The notes: generated from the letters alone by a model not told the origin. A stretch of DNA of 64,000 nt from Neobacillus vireti (GCF_001026695.1 NZ_LDNB01000017.1:447953-511952), one strand, 5' to 3'; counted from the stretch's first letter, positions 52,120 to 61,446 are shown. A program made the numbers and translations.

Positions 52120-53916
52120 TTAATATATCTTTTTATGATGCAGGATCTGCTTGGCAATTTCCGCTGCCTTGCTTCCTTGGGCCTGCCCATCCTTATTTTG
52201 AATATTAATGGCAAAATAAAAACGATCATCACCTTTATCGACAAAGCCAATAAACCAGCCGTTTACATTCTTTCCATTAATCGTGCCGGTTCCAGTTTTA
52301 CCATATAACCGCCCATTTTTTTGCTCATCTATTAAAAGTGCCTTTTTTACCGCTTTGATATTTTCCGCATTAAAACCCCATTGATTTTTTTCTAATTGGT
52401 ATAATAATTGGACTTGTTCGATGGGTGATATTTTTAGAGAAGATTCCATCCAGTAACTATCTAAATTCCCTGAAAGATCCTCATTCCCGTATTTTATCTT
52501 GTGAAAATAATCTTGCAGCAGCTCTCTCCCAACCTCTCGATCGGTATTCTGGAAATACCAATTCACGGAACGGCTTAAGGCAGTCGCTAAATTTTGATTT
52601 TGATTCCATTCTGGAAAGGGATAAATTTTCCCATCCCAAACCTGATTATTGTTATTCGGGGAAATCACATTGGATTCCAATGCAAGTAAGGCCGAATATA
52701 TTTTATAGGTACTATCAGGAGAAATCCTCTGTTCACTCATTTCTCGATTATAAATTTGATATTGGTTTTTAGAGGAATCAAATAAAACAAAGCTGCCCTC
52801 ATAGCCCTTAAAATAGGCGCTTAGATCTTCATAGACCGCATTCTTCCCGCTAAACTGATACACATCATTTTGGCTGGCAATAACGGAGGTGATGGGAGCA
52901 AGGTATAGCACAACAATTCCTAAAACAGCACAGATGACCTTGCTTTTCCATTTCAATAATAGAGAATCTCTAGAGTAGCTTGCAATGCACTGGATTCTTT
53001 GTTTGATTTGTTTTTTTGTCCCACCTATACCTGGAGCAATCTGTTTAAGGGTACGATCATGCTTTTTATCTGCAAAACGAATGATGGTATACCCATATTC
53101 GATATATCCGCTCTCATCCAAGAGATTTAAAACGGATGCATCACAGGCCAATTCCCGATCCATTCGAATCGTTTTTGAAGCATACCAGACGACCGGGTTA
53201 AACCAATAAATAATCTGAAACATCCACATGACGTAATTCACGAACAGATCTTTGCTTTTATGATGGTGCAGCTCGTGCAATAACACGTATTTTAATTCAT
53301 TTAACGAGAATGCTTCTCGCGTTTTGCTTGGTAAAAAAATATAGGGCTGCAAAATTCCAAACGTGATTGGCGAGGTAATAAGTGAGGTCTCCCGCAGTCT
53401 TATTTTTCTCTTCACGCCAACCATCTCTTTGCACGCTTCTAACAGTTCATTTATCTTTTGGTTCTTAACAGCAACAGCTGACTTTTTTATTTGATAAATT
53501 TGATAGTTTGAATAAGCTGCAATCCCAATGAAAAGAATCATTCCAATAACCCAAACCGTAAAAACGGTATGGTATACGAAATCTGGCGTTGATTTGTTCA
53601 CTGAGACTGTAAAATCGTGCAATAAATCGGTGTTGGACACCTGAGAGGCACCCAATCCATTTATCCTTTCACTCGTAGATGCAGTGTTTTTATGGAAAAA
53701 AAGTATGCTTTTCAAATATTGAGTTCCTTCTCTAAGGTGGAAATAATTCCATGGTAAAAACGAAGCAAGGATTGGAATAAAAAGAAAATACCAAATATGA
53801 TAATGTGTTTTCACCGTCATATGTTTGTTCAATAGCTTTTTAATCAATAGGATTATGGAAATAAGGAGGGATACCACGATTGTACTTACTAGAATCCGCA
53901 GTAGAATGGTATCCAT
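52120..53916 (-). CDS. blaR1: BlaR1/MecR1 beta-lactam sensor-transducer
   Basis: A 598-residue integral membrane sensor. N-terminal half: four helices and an M56 metalloprotease domain with HELHH (214-218) and the third ligand region MDRELACDA (252-260). C-terminal half: extracytoplasmic penicillin-sensor domain with STYK (402-405), SVN (450-452) and KTG (540-542). Acylation by a beta-lactam activates the protease and leads to loss of BlaI. All motifs are intact, so sensing should work. It starts within one base of the blaI stop. Confidence 0.95.
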   Translation of the reverse strand: MDTILLRILVSTIVVSLLISIILLIKKLLNKHMTVKTHYHIWYFLFIPILASFLPWNYFHLREGTQYLKSILFFHKNTASTSERINGLGASQVSNTDLLHDFTVSVNKSTPDFVYHTVFTVWVIGMILFIGIAAYSNYQIYQIKKSAVAVKNQKINELLEACKEMVGVKRKIRLRETSLITSPITFGILQPYIFLPSKTREAFSLNELKYVLLHELHHHKSKDLFVNYVMWMFQIIYWFNPVVWYASKTIRMDRELACDASVLNLLDESGYIEYGYTIIRFADKKHDRTLKQIAPGIGGTKKQIKQRIQCIASYSRDSLLLKWKSKVICAVLGIVVLYLAPITSVIASQNDVYQFSGKNAVYEDLSAYFKGYEGSFVLFDSSKNQYQIYNREMSEQRISPDSTYKIYSALLALESNVISPNNNNQVWDGKIYPFPEWNQNQNLATALSRSVNWYFQNTDREVGRELLQDYFHKIKYGNEDLSGNLDSYWMESSLKISPIEQVQLLYQLEKNQWGFNAENIKAVKKALLIDEQKNGRLYGKTGTGTINGKNVNGWFIGFVDKGDDRFYFAINIQNKDGQAQGSKAAEIAKQILHHKKIY

Positions 53917-54305
53917 TATTTCTCCCCTTCTTTCTTATCCCTTATGGATAATATTTTCTTTAATTCCGAAATATCTTCATTGGATAACTGATCATTTTCG
54001 ATAAAATTTAATACCATTGAATTTAACGTGCCGCCGAAAAACTGCTGCAAAAAGGATTTACTTTTTTGCTCGACATAGTCGTGCTTTTCTACTAGGGATG
54101 TATAAATAAATACTCTGCCAGCTTTTCTTGCTTGCAAAGCCTTTTTCTTGACTAGACGTGCCAGCATGGTGTGAATGGTATTCGGCTTCCAATCACTCTT
54201 TTTCGATAATTTCTCCACTACCTCAGGAGTCGAGATGGACTCATATTTCCATACAACTTTCATTACTTCATATTCTGCTTCTGATATTTGCGGAATCTCT
54301 CTCAT
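53916..54305 (-). CDS. blaI: BlaI/MecI family repressor
   Basis: A 129-residue winged-helix repressor: 'PQISEAEYEVMKVVWKYESI', 'WKPNTIHTMLARLVKKKAL' (recognition helix) and the C-terminal dimerisation/cleavage region. GGAGGGG precedes a double ATG; 54305 is taken, 54308 is equally possible. It overlaps blaR1 by one base. Operator-like dyads lie before this gene and before the PBP gene. Confidence 0.95.
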   Translation of the reverse strand: MREIPQISEAEYEVMKVVWKYESISTPEVVEKLSKKSDWKPNTIHTMLARLVKKKALQARKAGRVFIYTSLVEKHDYVEQKSKSFLQQFFGGTLNSMVLNFIENDQLSNEDISELKKILSIRDKKEGEK

Positions 54306-54317
54306 CATGCCCCTCCT

Positions 54318-54337
54318 ACTTTTACATCTGTAGTATT
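54318..54337. promoter_or_regulatory. BlaI/MecI-type operator before blaI
   Basis: TACA-TC-TGTAGTATT: the right arm equals that of the PBP operator, the left arm matches at 6 of 9. A leftward TATAAT (54344-54339) adjoins it, so bound BlaI would block the promoter. Confidence 0.75.
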
Positions 54338-54424
54338 TATTATAGCAAGAGGGTCGCATTACTTAAAGCATTAAGTGTACTTTTGTCTAAGGTAAGTATT
54401 TCCGCATGATGAGGAATATACCAT

Positions 54425-54772
54425 TCACTTCATTTGTAAATATGGATATAGCTGCTCTATAAATGATCGGTTCAGCTGGGTGGCTGAACTGCCCGGTGTA
54501 TAATGTTCGACGAGTGAAAGAAGAAGAAAAGAATTCTGTTCTGCATCAAAAGCAAGTAAAAAACTATTTTCATTCCCCTTTTCACCTTGTTTCATTTTAA
54601 CTCGGCTGTTCCGGTCTTGGCAGCCAGTTTAAATTTTGGGTTGTATAGAAGGCGGGCCGTCCCATTTGGGTCACTTACAGCCGCTGTTAAACTGGTTTTC
54701 ATTTCATTGGCCGCTGAACTGGTGATCACTGATTTGGTTTTTCGTTCACTTATATCATCCAGCAATCGGTTT
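54425..54772 (-). pseudogene. C-terminal remnant of a second penicillin-binding protein
   Basis: A leftward reading gives SSAANEMKTSLTAAVSDPNG, then 'TARLLYNPKFKLAAKTGTAE' with a KTG box, then a stop; one base-frame away it resumes as 'MKQGEKGNENSFLLAFDAEQ' and ends 'LNRSFIEQLYPYLQMK' at 54425. This is the end of a transpeptidase domain of the PbpC/MecA type with one frameshift; the SxxK and SxN parts are gone. Confidence 0.75.
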
Positions 54773-54931
54773 ATTTATTTAACAAGACATTATATTTTAT
54801 TTAAAACAATATTTACATTGAATTCATGTAAATGATCTGAGAACCATTGATATTCCAATAGTTCTCACATCGAAGTTAAGATAACCGCTTTTTGTTGGTG
54901 GGACCCCATTATAAACAAAGGCAATAGTATC

Positions 54932-55426
54932 TTAGACAATTTCAGATACCTTTTCATTCTCCAGATCAATATATAGTTCTTTTACCTTCACATGTGACGG
55001 TAGCAGCGGATGATTGCGTATGAAGTTGACAGTTTTTTGTACGCCATCCTTTAAAGTTTTGTATCCCTCTAGCCATACACTTACCGAACCCTCAGGAAAT
55101 TCCGGCATGCAATTTTTAAAAAGATAATCTAATGTTTGAATCTTGTTCTGTAACTCTTTGTTTTTATATATTTTGTTCAATATATCTCCAGTATTCTTTT
55201 GAAAATCATTTGTGGAGGCCACAACGATTTCCTCAACATTATCCTGATACACAGCAATAATGATGTCCCTCATTAAATCGTCGAAGGGGTGTGAAACGAC
55301 TGGCTGATATGCTTGTAAGATGATCGTATTTTCCAGATTGACATTGGTTTCTTCTTTTATGAATCGTTCTAATTTCTGCTCCATTCCAATCACAAATAGT
55401 ACTTTTTTCTTTTCATCTCTAGACAT
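54932..55426 (-). CDS. Zinc-less beta-carbonic-anhydrase-like protein (YbcF-like)
   Basis: A 164-residue protein with the beta-carbonic-anhydrase outline: VLFVIGMEQKLERF aligns with the C-x-D-x-R strand but reads G14, E16, K18; VEEIVVASTNDF aligns with the GHTxCG strand but reads S-T-N-D; the C-terminus 'IRNHPLLPSHVKVKELYIDL' is typical. All zinc ligands are absent, so it should not be an active anhydrase. It is the last gene of the dab operon, like ybcF in B. subtilis as I recall it. ATG at 55426 after GGGGTG. Confidence 0.75.
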   Translation of the reverse strand: MSRDEKKKVLFVIGMEQKLERFIKEETNVNLENTIILQAYQPVVSHPFDDLMRDIIIAVYQDNVEEIVVASTNDFQKNTGDILNKIYKNKELQNKIQTLDYLFKNCMPEFPEGSVSVWLEGYKTLKDGVQKTVNFIRNHPLLPSHVKVKELYIDLENEKVSEIV

Positions 55427-55526
55427 CAAATTCACCCCATAAATGTTTTAAATTTGGTTTCAAATAAGTTTTCTAGACTCTTTCTTATTTGAAAAATGCG
55501 CGAGTCTTGAACATATCCTTTTGTTT

Positions 55527-55892
55527 CTAACATAATTTGCTTTGCAGGTCACTTGAAAGCTTAAAAACTATTACTCGTTCTCCAGTTCGTGTACTAATAT
55601 CGGTGTAAAAACTTACTACTTCTTCCCCTGTTATCGTTAAGATAATTTCTTTTAAATCATCCAAACCGGATTCCACTAAACTGTTGCGATGTTCTTTTAC
55701 TGATAACAACCCTTCTTTATCCTGACATACTGTATATTCAGCAGCAGTTAGTATACCGCGGAGTATTACGATCACCATATCCCGTAAGATATCCGATTTA
55801 ACAGATACGGAACCTCGCCCAAGATAATTTTTCTCCCAATGTGTTAAAGCTTTGCTTATTTCAGCTTCAATTGTTCCTTTTGTTTTTTCCAT
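55527..55892 (-). CDS. DUF2294 family protein (YbcI-like)
   Basis: A 121-residue DUF2294 protein: 'KTKGTIEAEISKALTHWEKN', YLGRGSVSVKSDILRDMVIV, and 'RNSLVESGLDDLKEIILTIT' followed by a ISTRTGERVIVFKL strand. It lies between dabA and the carbonic-anhydrase-like gene on one strand. DUF2294 genes recur beside DabA in bacilli; function unknown. ATG at 55892 after AAAGGA; the frame is open to 55928. Confidence 0.85.
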   Translation of the reverse strand: MEKTKGTIEAEISKALTHWEKNYLGRGSVSVKSDILRDMVIVILRGILTAAEYTVCQDKEGLLSVKEHRNSLVESGLDDLKEIILTITGEEVVSFYTDISTRTGERVIVFKLSSDLQSKLC

Positions 55893-56081
55893 ACCGATTC
55901 CTTTTCCTTTTTTCAAAGTTACATTCATAGATGGGTAAATATTGCCTATAATGTTCTAAAAAACAATCTTTTCCTCCCATGTGACGACTTCCCTTCGGAA
56001 TGCTATGTACCATTTCTACAAAAGCGCCGTAAAGAAAAGCAGCCTTCACACAAGGACATAATATATAAACCAGAAAAGGGG

Positions 56082-58688
56082 CTAAGACCAACTCTCCCAG
56101 TGTCCTTCCGGATCAATGGACGCAAGCCGAATCCAACCGTTTTTCACTTTTTGATGAATGGCATGATCATTGTCCAGCATCCGTTTTACATATTCCATCG
56201 GTGCTTGGATGACCACCAGCAAACGCAATGGCTCATGATATGCCTCTTCATCCGATTTCATAACCGACTGCCAGGGAAGCCCGGATAATAAGTCACTGGC
56301 GTTCCCCTGCATGACTCCGAGACCGGCTGTCACAGTTTGGGTTATTTTATTCCCGCTGCCATAATAATGAGGGGCAACAGTAGATGCATAATATTGCAGG
56401 TTAATCCATTGAGCTACCGTTGCAGGCCCGGAAATAATGTTGGCTAGGATCGTACCGTTTTTATCCTTCTTCCAGTTATAATTGTTGAGGAAAGCTCTTC
56501 CTCCCAGAATGCAGTCTTGGGTCAGCCGGCGTTCCCCAATGATAAACGCAGCGTTACGTGCTAAGCCCCATTCAGGACGGACCTCACTCCAATCTTCTGA
56601 AAGACGCTCGGCCTCAGCCTTTGGATTTTTGAGGTGAGTTCCAATATTCGGCAATTTCGGAATCCGCTCGGCATTGGCTTCCTCACTCACCTTTGGCAAC
56701 GCGGCTTGGACACGTTTAAATGCTTCCTTCGCTTCAACTGATAGTTCCGGAACATAAAGCCAGCGTAATTCATCTAGTGTGGTAATATGCTCGGCGGCTG
56801 CAAAAACGGTATCTTTCGGAATGATGATTCCCTCTGTTTCAAGCCTCTTCCTTACGTTTGGAAGATTACACAAGGCTGCCAGCACCCGTGCATTGAATCC
56901 GCTTGATGCTCCTCCGCATGCACCGCAGTCGAGTGCGGAACCATATGGATTGTTCGTACTGTGACTTCCATGTCCGCATATAACCACTAGTGGTGCAAAT
57001 TGACTCGTGAGTCCCATCATTTTTAGTGCCTGTTGTACGTAGTGTACTTTTTCTTTCATCGAAAAGCCAATTGGCAAATCTGTTTCCGATTTTTGCGTAT
57101 AGTCAAGCGAGAGTTCCGTGGATGGCTTATGCAGCCAAGTTTCACGCAATTTACTAAATGTCCGGCCTGCATTCCGAGGCACAAAGCTGCGGGCTAGCGT
57201 TTGCAGGCTTAGCCAAGGACCGCTAATTTCCGGTAACACCATGCTAGAAACCAAATTGTTTTTCATCGTTTTAAATGTAAACCTTAGTGAACTATATGCC
57301 TGATACCGTTGTTGATAGGATTCTGAACCTGGTGAAAACTCTTTTACTTTAAATTGCGGTTTAAACATTACCGGCAAAGAGTTATGCGTGTGGTTACTGC
57401 CAAGCTCGCAGGTTTCAATCGGCAATCCGAAAAAGCCTGCTGTTCCAAAGGTCTCAAAATCCCCTGTTTTTTCAAGTTTGCGGCGAAAAGGCTCTGAACG
57501 CACATCAATACAAAATACAAATTGAGCGAGTGCGGGCTTTACATTTTCTGTTGCTACTGCAGGCTGTTGGGATGTAATCATTGTCTTCAATTGGTCTTCA
57601 TATGTTTTTTCCCATGCTTCAAGCAAAAGTCGATGGCATAGAATCTTGTCAAAACGATATGCAAGGGCCAAACGTGCCTTTATTTCTGTGGAGGATAACT
57701 GGGACCAAGCATTGATTGGCAGGTTCCCCCATTCCGTCCAAGCTGCAATTAATGGTTCTAGATTTACTTTATCATTTCTTTTTTCAGGCAAGGGAAGACA
57801 GGGTTTAATTAAAGCCCATTCCATTGTAATTCGTACAGCTAGATAATCAAGCAGCAGTGAAGTTTCTTCGGCTGCTTGCTGTGAACGCCAAAGCATCATT
57901 CCGGCCCAGCCCGGCAAAGCAAGGAAATGTGCTTCAAAATAGTCTTGGATTTCCGAAAAGGGAATTTCCAGTGAAAGCAAAACTTCCTTTAAGGCAGCAT
58001 CTGCTTCTACCGGCAACTTTCCTAGCTGTTTACGTACCTTACGGCAAAGTGCCGGATCATGCTGGACCAGTTTCCGCCACGCCTGATAGAAACCTTCTTC
58101 CCGATTAGGCATGGACCAGACAGCCTGGGACTCATCCAAAAACAATTTACACCACTTGATCATATGGCGATTAAGCTCTTGGGCTGCATTCGTCCTTCCC
58201 AGTTGTTCCAAGCGCTGACTATAGGTTTTAACTGAATGTTTTTCTGTCATTTGGGATGTAAAACGGTTTAGCTTTTTTGCCATGCTTTTTAACTCAGGTA
58301 CTTCCAAAGTACTTGAAGATGGTTGATTCTGTATAAGTGCAGCCCTGCAAAACGACTCTGCGACCTCACGCGGCAATTCCAAAGACTGTGAGTTTAGCCA
58401 ATGTTGAATACTATTTTCTAAAAAATTCTGATGAATCTCTCCTCGATCCCGTGCAGACTGAAATACGGAATCATTGGGGTAGATATCAACATCACAAGTA
58501 TCTTTGAGCCAGCGTGCCACTTTTTCAAACGGTTGTTCCTCTAAGCCTACCCAGGGGTTGCGTGCTGCAAACGTGTTAATAGGCCCGAGCGGTGCAATGA
58601 CGCTGCTGGCGGATTTCACCAAGTCATTAAGATCAAAATCGAGGGGTTCAGGCAGCATTTCCCAATTTAAAGTTTTTGCTAAACTCAT
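56082..58688 (-). CDS. dabA: DabA, inorganic carbon transport subunit (DUF2309)
   Basis: An 868-residue DUF2309 protein, the carbonic-anhydrase-like subunit of the DAC complex. The expected zinc ligands are visible: C393 and D395 (FCIDVRSE), H573 and C588 (CGHGSHSTNNPYGSALDCGA), with the same 15-residue spacing as in characterised DabA. It converts CO2 to bicarbonate vectorially, driven by DabB's ion gradient. It starts in a four-base overlap (ATGA) with dabB after AGAGGAGG. Full length. Confidence 0.96.
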   Translation of the reverse strand: MSLAKTLNWEMLPEPLDFDLNDLVKSASSVIAPLGPINTFAARNPWVGLEEQPFEKVARWLKDTCDVDIYPNDSVFQSARDRGEIHQNFLENSIQHWLNSQSLELPREVAESFCRAALIQNQPSSSTLEVPELKSMAKKLNRFTSQMTEKHSVKTYSQRLEQLGRTNAAQELNRHMIKWCKLFLDESQAVWSMPNREEGFYQAWRKLVQHDPALCRKVRKQLGKLPVEADAALKEVLLSLEIPFSEIQDYFEAHFLALPGWAGMMLWRSQQAAEETSLLLDYLAVRITMEWALIKPCLPLPEKRNDKVNLEPLIAAWTEWGNLPINAWSQLSSTEIKARLALAYRFDKILCHRLLLEAWEKTYEDQLKTMITSQQPAVATENVKPALAQFVFCIDVRSEPFRRKLEKTGDFETFGTAGFFGLPIETCELGSNHTHNSLPVMFKPQFKVKEFSPGSESYQQRYQAYSSLRFTFKTMKNNLVSSMVLPEISGPWLSLQTLARSFVPRNAGRTFSKLRETWLHKPSTELSLDYTQKSETDLPIGFSMKEKVHYVQQALKMMGLTSQFAPLVVICGHGSHSTNNPYGSALDCGACGGASSGFNARVLAALCNLPNVRKRLETEGIIIPKDTVFAAAEHITTLDELRWLYVPELSVEAKEAFKRVQAALPKVSEEANAERIPKLPNIGTHLKNPKAEAERLSEDWSEVRPEWGLARNAAFIIGERRLTQDCILGGRAFLNNYNWKKDKNGTILANIISGPATVAQWINLQYYASTVAPHYYGSGNKITQTVTAGLGVMQGNASDLLSGLPWQSVMKSDEEAYHEPLRLLVVIQAPMEYVKRMLDNDHAIHQKVKNGWIRLASIDPEGHWESWS

Positions 58689-60208
58689 CGTAAATGACCT
58701 CCTCTAAAGAATGATTGTGTCAAATGCTTAGGGTGACTTTCGACCAATTCACTTTGAGGCTCACCCAATCGTACAAGCCAAAGATAAATGACAGCATAGG
58801 CAGCTGATGAACGATGACGAGAGAGCCATACAGCTGCAGCACTTCCGGCCAATAAGATCATCAGGAGCAAAATGACTACTAGTGCCGGTGGTTGAATTCC
58901 TTTCGGGATTGTATCTTGTAATACACCATAAAAAGCATCATGTACCAAATTGTATACAATGGCTGCTCCTGCAAACAAAGAAAATCCTGCTATACGCCCG
59001 ATACTTCCGGATCCAAAAGCCATGAGCTGTGTCCAGGCAATTGAAACTGACCATCCAATGGTAAGAGCGCTTATCATTTGATAACCCTCTCCAGGAGAAG
59101 ATATCCAAAGACCAATTGCCACCAGGATGCCTAAAATCCCGCCAGTTATTGTCCATACTATTGGTTTTGGCTGGTTTGTCCTGGAGGTTGGCACTTCACG
59201 GTGATGAAGCGCAGAGCCAGCCTGTAAGAAAAGAGTTGATTTGAATAGACCATGTAAGACAGCGTGGATAATAGCTGCCAAATAAGCACCTAATGCACAT
59301 TGTATTAACATGAATCCCATCTGTGCAATCGTAGACCCGACCAGCTGCCGTTTATAATCAACGTGGACCAGCATAATTCCAGTCCCTATTATGACTGAAA
59401 CACCGGACAATAGAAGCAAAACAATTTGGGCAAGGTTTCCACTTAAAAGAGGTGAAAATCGAGTCAGGATAATTCCGCCTGCATTCACTAATCCCGCATG
59501 CATGACCGCGGAGACAGGCGTTGGAGCCACAACTGAATCTAACAGCCAACGTTGAAAAGGCCATTGTGCTGCCGGAATCACGACAGCTAAGATTAGAAGC
59601 AGGTTAATACAGGTCTTTTCCCATGAATCAAGCTGTACAAGACTGCTTTTGGTGAGCACGAGCGAAAGCTGCCAATGCCCCGTGGTTTGGGTGATCCAGA
59701 TGACAGCTCCTAACAGGGTAAGCCAGCCTAGGGCAAACAGACGGCCGGATTGCGAAGCCGAGTTTCTAGCAACACTCCAGTCTTTTTTTAATCTTATAAG
59801 CAAAGTCAGTCCCAGGAGTGTAACCCCCCAGCAAACCAGCAGCAGGCGAAGGTCATTACTTAGCCAGACACCTGAATCAGCTGTAGTAGTAATCGTCAGC
59901 AGAGCAAAATATTTTCGATAGGAACGATCACCGAGTAAGTAACGAACAGAATAGCGCTGCACGATAAAACCGATGGTAAGGACAAACAACGCCAGCAGCC
60001 ATGATAAGGAATCAAGCCGCAAAGGGCCATAAATCATGGTCTCATTGTTCGTAACAAGGGCCACCAGGGCAGCGATTGGGGGCAGCAATGTGATACCGAC
60101 GTGAAGACGAACAAAAGACAGCGGAACCTTTGGGTATAACAGGAATAGCGCGCTAAGCACCGATATGGCAAGCAATCCAAAAAATATTTCTGGCAGAGAA
60201 ATTAACAT
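58685..60208 (-). CDS. dabB: DabB, NuoL-like ion-conducting subunit
   Basis: A 507-residue NADH dehydrogenase subunit 5/L-like protein (NdhF, YbcD-like) with about 13 helices. Visible: 'DSLSWLLALFVLTIGFIVQR', 'WPFQRWLLDSVVAPTPVSAV', HAGLVNAGGIILTRFSPLL and 'HAVLHGLFKSTLFLQAGSAL' with the conserved Lys/His of the proton path. It is joined to DabA by overlap and energises it. The ATG at 60208 follows GAGGC; the frame is open to 60277, where AAAGGA gives a weaker alternative. Confidence 0.93.
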   Translation of the reverse strand: MLISLPEIFFGLLAISVLSALFLLYPKVPLSFVRLHVGITLLPPIAALVALVTNNETMIYGPLRLDSLSWLLALFVLTIGFIVQRYSVRYLLGDRSYRKYFALLTITTTADSGVWLSNDLRLLLVCWGVTLLGLTLLIRLKKDWSVARNSASQSGRLFALGWLTLLGAVIWITQTTGHWQLSLVLTKSSLVQLDSWEKTCINLLLILAVVIPAAQWPFQRWLLDSVVAPTPVSAVMHAGLVNAGGIILTRFSPLLSGNLAQIVLLLLSGVSVIIGTGIMLVHVDYKRQLVGSTIAQMGFMLIQCALGAYLAAIIHAVLHGLFKSTLFLQAGSALHHREVPTSRTNQPKPIVWTITGGILGILVAIGLWISSPGEGYQMISALTIGWSVSIAWTQLMAFGSGSIGRIAGFSLFAGAAIVYNLVHDAFYGVLQDTIPKGIQPPALVVILLLMILLAGSAAAVWLSRHRSSAAYAVIYLWLVRLGEPQSELVESHPKHLTQSFFRGGHLR

Positions 60209-60315
60209 TTTACTTGCCTCTATCGATGTATGGAAGAAACCTATTCCAAAAATATGACTTTGACCGATTTCCATCATAATGCTGCATTCCTTTCTGTTTT
60301 ATTTTTTAAAAACAA

Positions 60316-60502
60316 GGCTGTGTTAAAGAACATTGTTAATTTTGAACACAATGTTGATCTTCGTTACAGGCGCGAGACTCCTGCGGGAGCAGCGGGACAG
60401 GTGAGACCCCACAGGCGCGCAATTCGCCGAGGAGGCTCACCGCCCGCCCCGCGGAAAGCGAAGCCGCCTGGAACGGAAATCAACATTCCCTTTAACACAG
60501 CC
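60316..60502. mobile_element. 187-bp palindromic mini-element with 8-bp target duplication
   Basis: The ends are perfect 13-bp inverted repeats (GGCTGTGTTAAAG), flanked by AAAAACAA on both sides (60308-60315 and 60503-60510). The GC-rich core (GCGGGAGCAGCGGGACAGG... in part) is of a kind I recall as repeated in many Bacillus genomes. No coding. It separates dabB from upstream sequence. It shares the GGCTGT end and 8-bp duplication with the element at 45600-46114. Confidence 0.88.
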
Positions 60503-60512
60503 AAAAACAAAA

Positions 60513-60572
60513 AAACCGACAATTTTTTAAGTCTAATGGTCAAATCCATTAAACTTTGAAAATTGTCGGTTT
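60513..60572. terminator. Long hairpin upstream of the dab operon
   Basis: AAACCGACAATTTT / AAAATTGTCGGTTT, perfect 14-bp outer stem, with an inner AATGG/CCATT stem. It probably ends transcription from either side. Confidence 0.6.
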
Positions 60573-60778
60573 ACTCTTAACAGGCCCAGCCAGGCCTTTT
60601 AATAGTCTACCTAATTATGTAATTTTCTTTCTTCCAATAAGGAAGTTTCATTACAATTGTCCTCTTTGTTATAATTTACTTTTTCATATAGTCAATAGAA
60701 AGTTATTAACCTTATGCTAAAGAAATCAATTAAACAATTTATTTATGGGATTAATGTTACTATTGATCAAACATTGTG

Positions 60779-61027
60779 TCAAGATAAAATTTGGTCTAAA
60801 ATTACTAATTGGAATTTCAAGGAACGAGAACCTATAGGATTTACGACTACAAACTTAATATTTTGTTCCTTAAGGAAGTGAGCTAAATTAAGCCAATAAT
60901 GACCTGTCGGCTCCATTCCTACGATCACTTTTTCCATTTTGTTTTGATTCATTAACTTTTTAAGCCACTCTTCACAATACAATATTTTTTCTAGAATTAG
61001 TTTCTTGGTATTCATATTCACTAACAT
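60779..61027 (-). pseudogene. IS110-family transposase fragment
   Basis: An 82-residue reading containing VIVGMEPTGHYWLNLAHFLK and 'NIKFVVVNP', the DEDD-domain stretch of IS110-family transposases. The first about 40 residues and everything after this stretch are missing, and the sequence ends in unrelated residues, so only a relic remains. Confidence 0.82.
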
Positions 61028-61446
61028 TTCCTTTCTATATCAACAATGCTTGTTGTTTGGGAAATAACTAAGTTATGATGATATCTCGCACTTGTTGACG
61101 TTCGTTACCCTTTTTCTCTTTTGTTTTAGTTTTATACCTCTTATCCTCAAATTAAATGAGATCGGAAAGAATTTTTAATCTCCGACAATATGATCAAAGG
61201 GAGGGATTGTCAGCGATAGAATGGAAATGCTTATTAGCTCGCTTAAATATTTTACTTCTATTCTCCCACTAAACAATAAATATAACATTACCTATTTACT
61301 AGTCATTGTTTAAAAATAGGCATAATTAATCACTTGTTTTAGAATACTACAAATACAATTAATATTTTGTATTTTTTATGTAAAATTATAGACATTGTGT
61401 GACGAATTTGTTGGGCATGTTAATTAGATGTGGTTTTTCGAATAAA
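61028..61446. other. Non-coding stretch after the IS110 relic
   Basis: AT-rich, no gene supported; probably degraded IS sequence. Confidence 0.4.

Noticed and set aside
54587..54835. 82-codon plus-strand frame
   Set aside because: Antisense shadow of the decayed transpeptidase remnant.
60230..60559. 109-codon plus-strand frame
   Set aside because: It runs through the palindromic mini-element and antisense to dabB; composition is that of the GC-rich repeat.
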